Shown here: positions 1-8,807 of the stretch, one piece after another
Layout: every line of letters starts with the position of its first letter
How positions within the stretch are numbered: the first letter of the stretch is position 1
Assembly (NCBI RefSeq): GCF_025770765.1
Contig: NZ_JANZKY010000016.1
Location: 1 to 64,000 of the forward strand
Reading direction: 5' to 3'
DNA: 64,000 nucleotides
Source: Propionivibrio soli
GTDB taxonomy: Bacteria > Pseudomonadota > Gammaproteobacteria > Burkholderiales > Rhodocyclaceae
The notes under the pieces: generated by a model
The model's database searches: none
What the model saw: the letters and a program-made list of their open reading frames with translations, nothing else
What the model was told of the DNA's origin: nothing
Made by a program: the position numbers and the translations under genes

Positions 1-96
1 CAAACCAAACTGCTCGGGCATCTGCGAAGCCTGCAAAAACAGCCTGAACGGATTCGGTCGTACTTCAAACACGAAAAAATTCGCTATGCCGCCTGA
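1..96 (+). CDS. C-terminal fragment of an unidentified protein, possibly a transposase
   Basis: The first 96 bases read open in frame 1 and end in TGA, giving the last 31 residues of a protein that starts outside the window. The tail is basic and ends in RSYFKHEKIRYAA. That kind of Arg/Tyr-rich ending resembles the extreme C-terminus of some IS4/IS1380-type transposases, but 31 residues are too few to decide, and I see no clear terminal inverted repeat in the 138 bases that follow. Treat the transposase idea as a guess; the open frame and stop codon are what the sequence shows. Confidence 0.35.
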   Translation, partial: QTKLLGHLRSLQKQPERIRSYFKHEKIRYAA

Positions 97-234
97 GCTG
101 TTTGGTAATTTGTTGCCGGGTTAATAGCAATCATCACCCAGCCCTGTTACACTTCCCTCGGCACGCATGCGTAACTGTGGATAACAGATCAAATAAAGCA
201 TAAGCAACATTTCGATTTCATCGGGGGAAGTCGA

Positions 235-1380
235 ATGAATAAGGCGCTAAAGCTGCACAAGGGGCACATTCGTGTGGGGAAGCCGTTGCCTTGGGACGTT
301 TACGACAGCGCGGATCAGTTGCTTCTCAGTCGGGGTTTCGTGATCGACAAAGAGAGTCAACTCGAAGCCTTGCTCGATCGCGGCATGTACGTCGACGCGG
401 CCGATCTGGAAGCGGCAGTGGAAAAGCCCCACCCTGTCGCCAACGACCCATTCTGGATATGGGACGATCTGACCGCGAAGCTCGGCTACCACCTCGCCCA
501 CCCATATAGCGATAACGGTTTTGCGCGCCGGACCGGAGAACTCGCGCACGCGGTTCAGGCGCTGGTACAGAAGAGCTCGGATGCCACCATTGCGATCATC
601 ATGACGACGATGGACCACCGGCGTTATCCGATCGTACATGGGTTGCAGGTTGCTGCACTCTGCGAACTCGTCGCCGCGCGCCTTGGCTGGGAGAAGGAAC
701 GCCGGCGTGACCTGGTTTGTGCTGCACTGACCATGAACATCGGCATGCTCGAACTGCAACAGCAACTCACGAATCATCGCGGACCACTGACGCCGGAACA
801 GCATCATGAGGTTCGTGAGCACCCCTTGCGCGGCACTCAAATTCTTCGCGATGCAGGTGTCGAATCGGGAAGCTGGCTGACGACTGTCGAAAACCACCAC
901 GAGACGGCCAAAGGTACGGGATACCCGCGCGGAATCAGGGAACTCAATGAAGAAGCGTTGCTGCTGAGAACGCTCGACGTTTATTGCGCGAAGATCAGCC
1001 CACGCATGCACCGCAAGCCGATGACCGGTACGCAGGCTGAGCGCATGATCTTCACGGATGCAGAGATGGCCTGCGACAATCCGTTCATTCCCACGCTCAT
1101 CAAGGAGATCGGCGTTTATCCCCCTGGTACTTTCGTCAGGCTACTCAACGGCGAGATCGCGATCGTCCATAAACGATCAGGCAGCATAAAGACCCCTCAG
1201 GTGTTGAGCCTGATCAACGCCAAAGGGGAGCCGCTTATCGAACCGATTCGCCGCGACACCTCGCGCGACGGATATACCGTGAGCAATGACGTGCCGCGCG
1301 AAGTCATCCTGATCAGCATCAACCCGGCGAGATTCTGGCAGGAACGTTCCGGTATCGCGGAAATGCGTCACTGGGGGTGA
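235..1380 (+). CDS. HD-GYP-like domain protein with degenerate HD motif
   Basis: This 381-residue protein matches the HD-GYP family, cyclic-di-GMP phosphodiesterases. Seen: the first metal-site His in IVHGLQVA (H135), the HP pair near 196, HHE at 221-223, GTGYPRG at 227-233 and the downstream Asp of RTLDVY (D248). The residues that give the family its HD name are replaced: where ALLHDIGK is expected the sequence reads AALTMNIGM, so Met167-Asn168 stand in place of His-Asp. The N-terminal 110 residues are a variable domain without membrane segments, so the protein is probably cytoplasmic. A GGGGGAAG ribosome site 4 bases before the ATG supports the start. Losing two metal ligands suggests weak or absent hydrolysis, perhaps a c-di-GMP-binding or scaffolding role. 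It has no obvious operon partner. Confidence 0.82.
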   Translation: MNKALKLHKGHIRVGKPLPWDVYDSADQLLLSRGFVIDKESQLEALLDRGMYVDAADLEAAVEKPHPVANDPFWIWDDLTAKLGYHLAHPYSDNGFARRTGELAHAVQALVQKSSDATIAIIMTTMDHRRYPIVHGLQVAALCELVAARLGWEKERRRDLVCAALTMNIGMLELQQQLTNHRGPLTPEQHHEVREHPLRGTQILRDAGVESGSWLTTVENHHETAKGTGYPRGIRELNEEALLLRTLDVYCAKISPRMHRKPMTGTQAERMIFTDAEMACDNPFIPTLIKEIGVYPPGTFVRLLNGEIAIVHKRSGSIKTPQVLSLINAKGEPLIEPIRRDTSRDGYTVSNDVPREVILISINPARFWQERSGIAEMRHWG

Positions 1381-1593
1381 CTTCAACGACCTTATGGTCG
1401 ATTGGCCCCGCTGTGTCACTCGGCTCACCACGTTGATCGCCGCGTAAGCAGTGACTACGGAGACGAGGTGCGCCACAGGGTGCGTTTGTTCATACCCTCT
1501 TTGAACGTTAGCTATTAGCTAGTCAAACGCGCTTGGCTGATTCTTCGACTCGCGACGAAAGATGAACCGATTCGGCGCTTTTCGGTCATTACG

Positions 1594-3066
1594 ATGGACG
1601 CAATCGAACAAAAGGACTTCATCGAAATGAAACCGGCCAGGGAAGAACCACAGCATTCGGACGCCCTTGTGCTTTTTGGCGTTACCGGCGACCTCGTCTA
1701 CAAAAAGCTGTTCCCCGCCATCTATGCGATGGCCAAGCGCGGCGCGCTCAACGTCCCCGTCGTCGGCGTCGCCTCGTCAAAATGGTCGCTGCAGCAGTTG
1801 CACGAACGGGCGGCCAACAGCATCCGGGACGCCGGAGGCATCGACAACCCGCAAGCCCTTGACCATCTGCTTTCAAGGCTTAAGTACGTCAGCGGCAACT
1901 ACAACGACCCCAAGACATTTGCGGCGCTTCGCGAAGCGCTCGGCGACGCTCGGCGCCCCGCGCATTATCTCGCCATCCCACCCGCCATGTTCGAGACGAT
2001 GATCCAAGGCCTTGGCACCTCGGGTCTTGCCGACAATGCACGCGTCATCGTTGAAAAGCCGTTCGGTCGTGACCTGTGTTCGGCCCGAGAACTCAATCGG
2101 ATCGCGCATATGGTTTTCCCTGAGGATGCCATCTTTCGCATCGATCACTTCCTCGGCAAGGAGGCGATCATGAACATCCTCTATTTCCGGTTCGCCAATT
2201 CTTTCCTCGAGCCGATCTGGAATCGGGATCATGTGAGCAGCGTCCAGGTCACTCTCTCGGAGAACTTCGGTGTCGGAAGCCGTGGAGCCTTCTACGAGAC
2301 GGCCGGGTGCCTGCGCGACGTTATTCAGAACCATCTTTTTCAGATCGTCGCTTTGCTCGCCATGGAGCCGCCGCCTTATCGGGGCTTCGGCGCGGTACAC
2401 AAACAGACTGCCGATGTTTTTCGGGCCATGCGCCCGCTCTCACCTTCCGATCTCGTGCGCGGCCAATACACCGGCTATCGCGGGGAGCCGGGGATCAAGG
2501 CGGACTCAGACGTGGAAACATTCTGTGCGTTGCGCCTCTTTATCGACTCCTGGCGTTGGCAAGGCGTTCCCTGGTATCTGCGTTCCGGCAAATGCCTGCC
2601 GGAAACGGCCTGTGAAGTCACGGTGCAGATGAAGCCGCCGCCCCAGCGCCTGTTTGCCGATTCGGCGCCCGAGGATGGCACCGCTAATTACCTGCGCTTC
2701 CGGCTATCGCCGAATTCCGCGATAGCGTTGGCCGCTCGTGTAAAGCGTTTCGGCAAGGATTTCATCGGCGATCAGCGTGAGCTGCTGCTTGTCGATGAGC
2801 GGCCGGCGGAAGAAACACCTTACGAGCGGCTGATTGGAGATGCAATGGCAGGTAACGGTGCCCTATTCATCCGGCAGGATGCTGTTGAAGCCGCGTGGGA
2901 AGTCGTCGACCCGGTGCTGGAAAACCACGCGCCGATCTATCCGTATGCGCCCGGCACCTGGGGTCCCTGTCAAGCCGACTCGCTGATCGCTGTCGACGGT
3001 CGTTGGCACAACCCCGTGGTACACCTGGAGACAGGAAAGCCGGGCACAACGACCCGGCCGCTTTGA
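1594..3066 (+). CDS. zwf: Glucose-6-phosphate 1-dehydrogenase
   Basis: Oxidises glucose 6-phosphate to 6-phosphogluconolactone with reduction of NADP (or NAD), the entry step of the oxidative pentose phosphate and Entner-Doudoroff routes, in the cytoplasm. The 490-residue length is normal. The Rossmann motif LFGVTGDLVYKKLFPAIY lies at residues 28-44, EKPFGRD at 154-160 and the substrate-binding active-site motif RIDHFLGKE at 182-190. The start is uncertain: ATG at 1594 has no clear ribosome site, while an in-frame ATG at 1627 lies 11 bases after AAAGGA. No pgl, edd or eda gene is adjacent. It converges on pta, with 48 bases between the stop codons and no strong terminator there. Confidence 0.95.
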   Translation: MDAIEQKDFIEMKPAREEPQHSDALVLFGVTGDLVYKKLFPAIYAMAKRGALNVPVVGVASSKWSLQQLHERAANSIRDAGGIDNPQALDHLLSRLKYVSGNYNDPKTFAALREALGDARRPAHYLAIPPAMFETMIQGLGTSGLADNARVIVEKPFGRDLCSARELNRIAHMVFPEDAIFRIDHFLGKEAIMNILYFRFANSFLEPIWNRDHVSSVQVTLSENFGVGSRGAFYETAGCLRDVIQNHLFQIVALLAMEPPPYRGFGAVHKQTADVFRAMRPLSPSDLVRGQYTGYRGEPGIKADSDVETFCALRLFIDSWRWQGVPWYLRSGKCLPETACEVTVQMKPPPQRLFADSAPEDGTANYLRFRLSPNSAIALAARVKRFGKDFIGDQRELLLVDERPAEETPYERLIGDAMAGNGALFIRQDAVEAAWEVVDPVLENHAPIYPYAPGTWGPCQADSLIAVDGRWHNPVVHLETGKPGTTTRPL

Positions 3067-3114
3067 AAACGAGGCGGAATGGAACGATGCTCTCGCTCCT
3101 TCCCGCCCTTGCCG

Positions 3115-5190
3115 CTATTTTCCTGCTGCCGCGGCCCGCGCGATTTCCTGCGCCTGAATCGCCGTCAACGCGATCGTGAACACGATGTCGTCGACTAGAG
3201 CGCCGCGGGAAAGATCGTTGACCGGCTTACGTAGCCCCTGCAGCATCGGCCCGACGGAGAGCACGTTGGCGCTGCGCTGAACGGCCTTGTAAGTGGTGTT
3301 GCCGGTATTCAGATCGGGGAAGATGAAAACCGTGGCCTGCCCGGCCACCGGACTGTTCGGCGCCTTCTGCCGGCCAACGTCCGCCACCGAGGCCGCGTCG
3401 TACTGCATCGGCCCGTCGAGGACCAGATCCGGGAAGTCCCGGCGCGCGATCTCTGTTGCTTCACGCACTTTCTCGACGTCCTGCCCGGCACCGGAACTGC
3501 CCGTGCTATAGCTGATCATCGCCACCTTCGGGGTAATGCCAAACGCCGCCGCGCTATCCGATGTCTGCTTGGCGATCTGCGCCAGTTCTTCAGCGGTCGG
3601 GTTCGGATTGATCGCGCAGTCGGCATAGGCCAGCACCTGGTCCGGCATCAGCATGAAGAACACCGACGAGACGATGGACGAGCCCGGCGCCGTTTTGATC
3701 AATTGCAGGGCCGGGCGCACCGTATTTGCCGTCGTATGTACGGCCCCCGAAACGAGGCCGTCCACTTCGCCAATCGCCAACATCATGGTCCCGAGGACAA
3801 CCGTATCCTCGAGCTGAGCGGCCGCCATCTGGGGCGTCAGCCCTTTTGACTTGCGCAGTTCGACCATCGGCGCGATGTACCGCTCGCGGACACTGTCCGG
3901 ATCGAGTATTTCGAGATTCTTCGACGGCAGCGTAATTCCCTGCGAGGCCGCCACGGTTTCGATCGTTTCGCGCTTCCCAAGCAAAACGCAGTGTGCGATG
4001 CCTTTCTCCGCGCAGATCGTCGCGGCGCGAACCGTACGCGGCTCGTCGCCTTCCGGCAGCACGATGCGCTTCTGTTCGGCACGGGCCTTTTGGATAAGCT
4101 GATAGCGGAAAGCCGGCGGCGAAAGCTTGATGCTTTCCGGAATCCGGAAAGAAGCCGTCATGGTCTGCGTATCCAGGTGTTCGGCCACCGTATCCAGCGC
4201 GGCGTTCATACGTCCCAGATCATCGCGTGGCACAGCATCCGGGATGTGGCTCACCAGCCGCGCCGTGGCATAGCTGTCGCCGCCCGTGCGCAGAATCGGC
4301 AAGCCGGTGTTGAGCGCCGGGCCGGCGAGATCCATCACCTGCGGCGAGATGGAGCTGTTATGCGTCAGGAGCAATCCGGCCAACGGAATCCCGCGGCTCG
4401 CTGCCAAGGCGACGGTCATCATGATGTCGTCGCGGTCGCCGGTCGCTATCACCAGCGTCCCGGGGCGCAGGCGCGGAATGAAGTTAGCGGCCGAACGCGC
4501 GGTGATGATCGTATCCGTCACCCGACGTGTGGCTATCTCGCCTTCGACGATGGTTTCCGCATTAATGTGGCGCGCGACATCAAGGGTACGCGGCGCGCGC
4601 AGAAGCGCATTCTCATGCACGACGCCCCAGATGGCAGTATTGCCGAGTTGGCGCTTCGCCGCCTCGACGTCGAAGTCCTCCGGGGCCTTGTTGAAGATCG
4701 CGCCGGCGACCTTGCACCCGCTGTTCGCCGCTTGCCGGGCGCCGAGGCGAAGGTCGGCAATGGCCGTGGGAACGGAGGCATCGGCGACGACTATAACCTC
4801 GGCATTCAGGCTGCGCGCGATGTCGAGGTTGAGTTGCGACGTAAAGGAGTGTGACGAATCGGAATGCAGCCCCTCAACCACAAGCACGGTGGCGTCGGCG
4901 CCCGCCTTCATGCATAGCGCCATCACCTGTTCCAGGAGTTCGCTCCCCTGGTTGGCCGCAATCCGCTCCGATGCCTCCTCGAGCGAAATGGCGTCCGGAA
5001 CCGGAACCTGGAAGATTTCCCGGGCAAAGAACGTGGAACTGTCGTCCGTCTCCTGAGCGACCGGCTTTGCGAAGCCGACGGCGACCCCGAGACGCTGCAA
5101 TGCACGCACGATCCCCAGGGACACCGAAGTCAGCCCGACTCCCTGGCGGGCTGGCGTCACCAGGAATGTTTGCGTAAACCGCTGATTCAT
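3115..5190 (-). CDS. pta: Phosphate acetyltransferase (long form)
   Basis: Interconverts acetyl-CoA plus phosphate with acetyl phosphate plus CoA; with acetate kinase this yields ATP during fermentation or activates acetate. The 691-residue protein is the long form: an N-terminal P-loop-like dethiobiotin-synthetase-type domain (TPARQGVGLTSVSLGIVRAL near residue 12), a central DRTGG-type domain around 210-330 and a C-terminal catalytic PTA domain from about 370, with RIVLPEGDEPRTVRAA and later SYSTGSSGAG. A GGAGTAG ribosome site precedes the ATG. No ackA gene is in the window, so the partner kinase must lie elsewhere. Acetate released by the citrate lyase encoded at 51-56 kb could feed the same acetyl-phosphate node, which is an inference. 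Confidence 0.95.
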   Translation of the reverse strand: MNQRFTQTFLVTPARQGVGLTSVSLGIVRALQRLGVAVGFAKPVAQETDDSSTFFAREIFQVPVPDAISLEEASERIAANQGSELLEQVMALCMKAGADATVLVVEGLHSDSSHSFTSQLNLDIARSLNAEVIVVADASVPTAIADLRLGARQAANSGCKVAGAIFNKAPEDFDVEAAKRQLGNTAIWGVVHENALLRAPRTLDVARHINAETIVEGEIATRRVTDTIITARSAANFIPRLRPGTLVIATGDRDDIMMTVALAASRGIPLAGLLLTHNSSISPQVMDLAGPALNTGLPILRTGGDSYATARLVSHIPDAVPRDDLGRMNAALDTVAEHLDTQTMTASFRIPESIKLSPPAFRYQLIQKARAEQKRIVLPEGDEPRTVRAATICAEKGIAHCVLLGKRETIETVAASQGITLPSKNLEILDPDSVRERYIAPMVELRKSKGLTPQMAAAQLEDTVVLGTMMLAIGEVDGLVSGAVHTTANTVRPALQLIKTAPGSSIVSSVFFMLMPDQVLAYADCAINPNPTAEELAQIAKQTSDSAAAFGITPKVAMISYSTGSSGAGQDVEKVREATEIARRDFPDLVLDGPMQYDAASVADVGRQKAPNSPVAGQATVFIFPDLNTGNTTYKAVQRSANVLSVGPMLQGLRKPVNDLSRGALVDDIVFTIALTAIQAQEIARAAAAGK

Positions 5191-5558
5191 CTGCTACTCC
5201 TTCACGTGAACGGAACCCCGGTGGGCCGGGGATTAGTATTTGTAGTCGTCGTGGGGACTCCATCGGATTGGGCGAAAGCTTGCTCGGGCACCGTCGTCGT
5301 CAACCGCATTCGAGGCGGTTCCGGGCCATCCATGCGCCCTGCATGGACAAGGCGCGATTATACTCCGCCCCTCCTACGCAGCCGCATCGCGCGGACAATC
5401 TGCGGGGTAGAACGATGGGCCGGCGGCCATCAAACGCCCCCTGCCACCTTCCCATGAACGGTCCGCCGTGTCGCCGTACGAGCCTTGAAGACAGGACGTA
5501 GAAACGCAAGAAAGAAGGCGGGCCTTAACGAAAAGACCCGCTGAGCAGCGAGATCGCC
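5191..5558. promoter_or_regulatory. Intergenic region with candidate pta promoter
   Basis: These 368 bases hold no convincing gene. On the minus strand a perfect TATAAT (plus-strand ATTATA at 5357-5362) could be the -10 box for pta, giving a leader of roughly 160 bases. No good -35 box is seen 16-18 bases upstream, so the site would need an activator or is weak. Near 5521-5541 an imperfect short stem (GGG-C-CTT against AAG-A-CCC) lies just beyond the stop of the nuclease gene at 5559 and may end its transcript. Confidence 0.35.
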
Positions 5559-6971
5559 CTACAAGGTGAAGCGCTCGCCGGCTTGAGGAAGCCGCACGTT
5601 GCCCCACCCGAGCTGAGCGTGGATCGCTTCAGCGAACGCCGCCGACGCCAGACCTTCACCATGCACGACAAACGTGTTGCGCGGCGCCTTATGGAAGCCG
5701 CGCAGCCAATCGAGCAACGTGGGTTGATCCGCATGCGCCGACAATCCGCCGACCGTGTAAATCCGCGCACGCACGGAAACCGGCTCTCCAAAGATGCGCA
5801 CCATTCGCGCGCCGTCCACCAACCGGCGCCCGAGCGTCCCTGCGGCCTGGAAACCGGCGATCAGGATGCTGCATTCGCTACGCGGCAAGTTCTCCCGCAA
5901 GTGATACTTGATGCGGCCGGCTTCACACATCCCGCTGGCCGAAATGATCACCGCTCCTGACCGGACATTGTTAAGGGCTCGCGAGTGCTCCACGTCGGAG
6001 ACGAAGTCGATCTTCACCTTGCCCGGGTTGGCCTCAAGCCAGCGCAGCAGATCCCCGGTCTCTGCGTCGAGCAATTCCGGATGCGACAACGTGATGCGAG
6101 TTGCCGTGTTCGCCATTGGCGAATCGACGTAAATGTGTAGAGGACGAAGCCGCTCGCGCCTGACCAGATCGGCTAACACGTAGATGATCTCTTGCGTGCG
6201 TCCAACGGCGAACGACGGGATGACAAGGTTTCCGTGCGTCGCCTGCGTTCGGTTGAAGGCGGCGACGATTTCGTCCTCCGTTTCGTGCATCGAACGGTGC
6301 TGGCGATTGCCGTATGTGGACTCGATGACGAGAACGTCGGCGTCGGCGATCACCTTTTCGGGGTCCTTGAGCACGGGACGACCGTACATGCCAAGATCGC
6401 CCGAAAAAACCAGCTTGCGCGGTTTGCCTTCGTCACTCACCGTGATCTCGATCCACGCCGACCCGAGAATGTGTCCGGCCTCATGAAAACAAACCTTGAC
6501 CTTTTCCGCCGGTTGAATCGTCTCTCCGCAGCGGACCGCCTTGAGTAGCTTCAAGGCCGCCATGGCCTCTACCACCGTATAAAGCGGCGCATTGACGGCG
6601 CGCTCGTCCTTTCCCCGGCGATGCTTATTACGCAATTGCCACTCGGTTTCCTTTTCCTGGATGTGCGCGCTGTCCGGAAGCAACACGGCAAGCAGGTCAA
6701 CCGTCGCCGGCGTGGCGTAGATCGGTCCCCGGTAGCCGAGCACGGCCAAACGGGGAATCAGGCCGGTATGGTCGATGTGCGCGTGGGTCAGCAACACGAA
6801 ATCGAGCTGGCGCACATCGAAACCGAAATTTAGCGCGCGCAGGTTCTTCACTCGCGCCTCAGGCCCACCTTGGAACATCCCGCAATCGACCAGGAAGCGT
6901 ACTCCGCCCGTCTCCACAAGCGTGCACGATCCCGTCACCTCACCCGCTGCCCCCATGAATCCCAGCCGCAT
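5559..6971 (-). CDS. Beta-CASP metallo-beta-lactamase ribonuclease
   Basis: A 470-residue member of the MBL-fold beta-CASP family (CPSF73/YSH1-like), zinc nucleases usually acting on RNA. Seen: the zinc motif HAHIDHTG (HxHxDH) near residue 63, the further His of FHEAGHILGSAW, the Asp of VFSGDLGMYG, the beta-CASP signature ESTYGNRQH, and C-terminal ISASGMCEAGR and VGGLSAHADQ. Length and motif order are normal, and all metal ligands appear present, so the enzyme should be active. Start chosen at ATG preceded by a GGGGAGAGA ribosome site. Bacterial members of this type often have no assigned substrate. It stands alone between pta and a divergent small gene. Confidence 0.9.
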   Translation of the reverse strand: MRLGFMGAAGEVTGSCTLVETGGVRFLVDCGMFQGGPEARVKNLRALNFGFDVRQLDFVLLTHAHIDHTGLIPRLAVLGYRGPIYATPATVDLLAVLLPDSAHIQEKETEWQLRNKHRRGKDERAVNAPLYTVVEAMAALKLLKAVRCGETIQPAEKVKVCFHEAGHILGSAWIEITVSDEGKPRKLVFSGDLGMYGRPVLKDPEKVIADADVLVIESTYGNRQHRSMHETEDEIVAAFNRTQATHGNLVIPSFAVGRTQEIIYVLADLVRRERLRPLHIYVDSPMANTATRITLSHPELLDAETGDLLRWLEANPGKVKIDFVSDVEHSRALNNVRSGAVIISASGMCEAGRIKYHLRENLPRSECSILIAGFQAAGTLGRRLVDGARMVRIFGEPVSVRARIYTVGGLSAHADQPTLLDWLRGFHKAPRNTFVVHGEGLASAAFAEAIHAQLGWGNVRLPQAGERFTL

Positions 6972-7178
6972 TCTTCTCTCTCCCCGGTTTTAGTCGCGGC
7001 GTAGCATGAACCGCTTCGCCGTCGAAAGCAAACGTCGCTGAGCAGGCTCACCGCCTGCTCTCGACATACAAAGGTTTGTAACATCTTCTGCTCTTGCGAT
7101 CCCTCATTCAACGCTTTACCCAAACGGTCGCCTTTTCTTACATGAGGCGTACCGCAGTGTTCGAAGTCACCCTTATTT

Positions 7179-7222
7179 CGTGAAAACGTTCACGGGAATT
7201 GCCCCGTGGCACGTTTTGCGCT
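7179..7222 (+). promoter_or_regulatory. Palindrome and -24/-12-like element upstream of a small gene
   Basis: A 16-base element at 7179-7194 has perfect arms CGTGAA and TTCACG around AACG. Just downstream, TGGCAC at 7207-7212 carries the GG of a sigma-54 -24 box, and a GC pair at 7220-7221 falls at the right 12-base offset, although the TT normally preceding it is absent. If real, transcription would begin near 7233, ahead of the gene at 7256. The palindrome is solid; the promoter reading is tentative. Confidence 0.35.
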
Positions 7223-7255
7223 TGTTATCCAGCGTCGCATCTTGAGGACGAAACC

Positions 7256-7552
7256 ATGCCTGCCACTATCAGGATTTTCAGTGTCGGCGAAAAGAGTTTC
7301 AGCCACGTCATGAACCGGTTCGATGGCTCGGTCGAACTCCATGACGAAAACGACGCCGTTCTACTGGTTTACGACGCCGGCGCCAAGGTTGCCAACGACG
7401 CGGGTCGGATGGGCTCGTTTCACGTCGAGTTCCTCGACGATGGGCCGCGTTGGGTTTTCTACGAAACGGGGGTCGAGACACCGACCATCTTCGGCCCCGA
7501 TCTCATGACGGCTGAGGTGGAGTTGTCGAAACGCTACCTCGCACGCGCGTAA
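7256..7552 (+). CDS. Small hypothetical protein
   Basis: A 98-residue soluble protein with no signal peptide or membrane segment and no family I recognise. It is rich in beta-forming stretches (ATIRIFSVG, VELHDENDAVLLVYDAG, PRWVFYETG), so a small beta-sheet domain is likely. The ATG at 7256 was chosen over one at 7199 because it follows a GAGGA ribosome site and begins the well-formed part of the protein; the upstream 19 residues look like leader sequence. It converges with the hydrogenase maturation operon (72 bases between stops). No function is proposed. Confidence 0.65.
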   Translation: MPATIRIFSVGEKSFSHVMNRFDGSVELHDENDAVLLVYDAGAKVANDAGRMGSFHVEFLDDGPRWVFYETGVETPTIFGPDLMTAEVELSKRYLARA

Positions 7553-7575
7553 TCCCCGGTAGATTTTGCCGGATC

Positions 7576-7591
7576 GGCGGCAACCGCCGCC
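7576..7591. terminator. Hairpin between convergent genes
   Basis: GGCGGC and GCCGCC form a perfect 6-bp stem around AACC between the stop of the small gene at 7552 and the stop of hydE at 7625. No T-run follows on either strand, so it may be only a weak bidirectional terminator. Confidence 0.35.
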
Positions 7592-7624
7592 ACTCGCACA
7601 AATTTCGGTCTCCGTAGCAAAGAG

Positions 7625-8806
7625 CTATGGACGCGGGCGGTCACCCCACTGATTCCTAAGCATTGACCGACCCACCGACTGGATGCGCCGTTCGAGGCAA
7701 TCGGCGCATTGCCCCGCGTCGTCATCGAGGCACGGCTTTCCATCGTAGAGCGTATAGGCGCGGCGCACATGCGGTGGCGTAACCTGCGGCATGATGACGT
7801 TGGCGCCAAAGCGCAACCCTTGTTCCCGTCCGTCAGGAGCGAGAGTTTGCAGAGCGGTGGTAGCGGCGATGTTGATATCCGGCATCGCCAGCCGGGCCGC
7901 GGCAATCATCTTGAGCGCCAACGACAATCGGGCTGCAGTGTCGGGAATGGTCGCCGCCCCGCGAAGGGGCGCTTGCGCATGCGGGATGTAAGGCCCCATG
8001 CCGATCATGTCGATGCCGAAGTCACGAAAGAACATCACATCGTCGGCGAGATCATCGATCGACTGGCCCGGCACGCCGATCATGACGCCGGTGCCGACCC
8101 TGTACCCGATCGATTTCAGCGTATGGAGACAAGCGAGGCGGGCAGCGTGGCTCTGCGATACGGGATGCAGCGTACGAAACAACGTCGGCGATGAAGTCTC
8201 GATGCGCAACAGGTAGCGATGAGCACCAGCCGCGAACCATTGCTCGTACGTGGCTGCGTCCTGCTCACCCACGCACAGCGTTATCCCGACGCCCTCGGGG
8301 AGTACAGGGGAACGGGTAGCGGCCTTGATGGCGCGTACGGCATCGGTGACGAAACGGGCGAACTTCGGGTCACGCCGCTCGCCCGACTGCAGGACAACCG
8401 ATCCATAGCCTTTCGCCGCGCTCCACTCGGCTGTCTCGACAATCTCATCGAGATCCAGCGTGTAGCGCTCAATCGCCCGATTGCCTCGCCGTATGCCGCA
8501 GTAATAGCAGTTGGCGGTGCAGCGATTCGAAAACTCGATCAACCCGCGCAATCGAACGGTGTCACCACAATGCTCGAGCAGAACACGCTCCGCGGTACGC
8601 CGAACGGTTTCCACTTCGTCCGGTTCCCTTACGCCAAGAATGCGTCGGACAGTCTGCCTGTCCAGGGGCGACTGCGTCAGCCGCTCCGCGAACTCGCACG
8701 CTACAGGGCGCTCGTCAGGCCCACTCGATGACATGCCGGTCGCGAGCCCGTCTGCGGTAGCAACCCTTGACCGGATTTTCCACTCGATGCGTACCGCTTG
8801 CGTCAC
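7625..8806 (-). CDS. hydE: [FeFe] hydrogenase H-cluster radical SAM maturase HydE
   Basis: HydE is a radical SAM enzyme needed to build the diiron part of the hydrogenase H-cluster, acting on the product of HydG before HydF delivers it. The radical-SAM cluster motif is in NRCTANCYYCGIRRGNR (CxxxCxxC), followed by the glycine-rich SAM-binding stretch VVLQSGERRD and a TIM-barrel body. The frame is open further upstream, but the GTG at 8806 has GGAG 7 bases before it and sits 1 base beyond the hydF stop, giving 393 residues. An internal ATG at 8734 would give a 369-residue protein nearer the usual HydE length. Last gene of the hydrogenase operon. Confidence 0.92.
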   Translation of the reverse strand: MTQAVRIEWKIRSRVATADGLATGMSSSGPDERPVACEFAERLTQSPLDRQTVRRILGVREPDEVETVRRTAERVLLEHCGDTVRLRGLIEFSNRCTANCYYCGIRRGNRAIERYTLDLDEIVETAEWSAAKGYGSVVLQSGERRDPKFARFVTDAVRAIKAATRSPVLPEGVGITLCVGEQDAATYEQWFAAGAHRYLLRIETSSPTLFRTLHPVSQSHAARLACLHTLKSIGYRVGTGVMIGVPGQSIDDLADDVMFFRDFGIDMIGMGPYIPHAQAPLRGAATIPDTAARLSLALKMIAAARLAMPDINIAATTALQTLAPDGREQGLRFGANVIMPQVTPPHVRRAYTLYDGKPCLDDDAGQCADCLERRIQSVGRSMLRNQWGDRPRP

Positions 8807-8807
8807 G

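Noticed and set aside
1381-1593. Gap between the HD-GYP gene and zwf as an RNA gene
   Set aside because: Only a 5-bp stem CGACC-TTAT-GGTCG near 1387 was found; no tRNA or known small RNA pattern.
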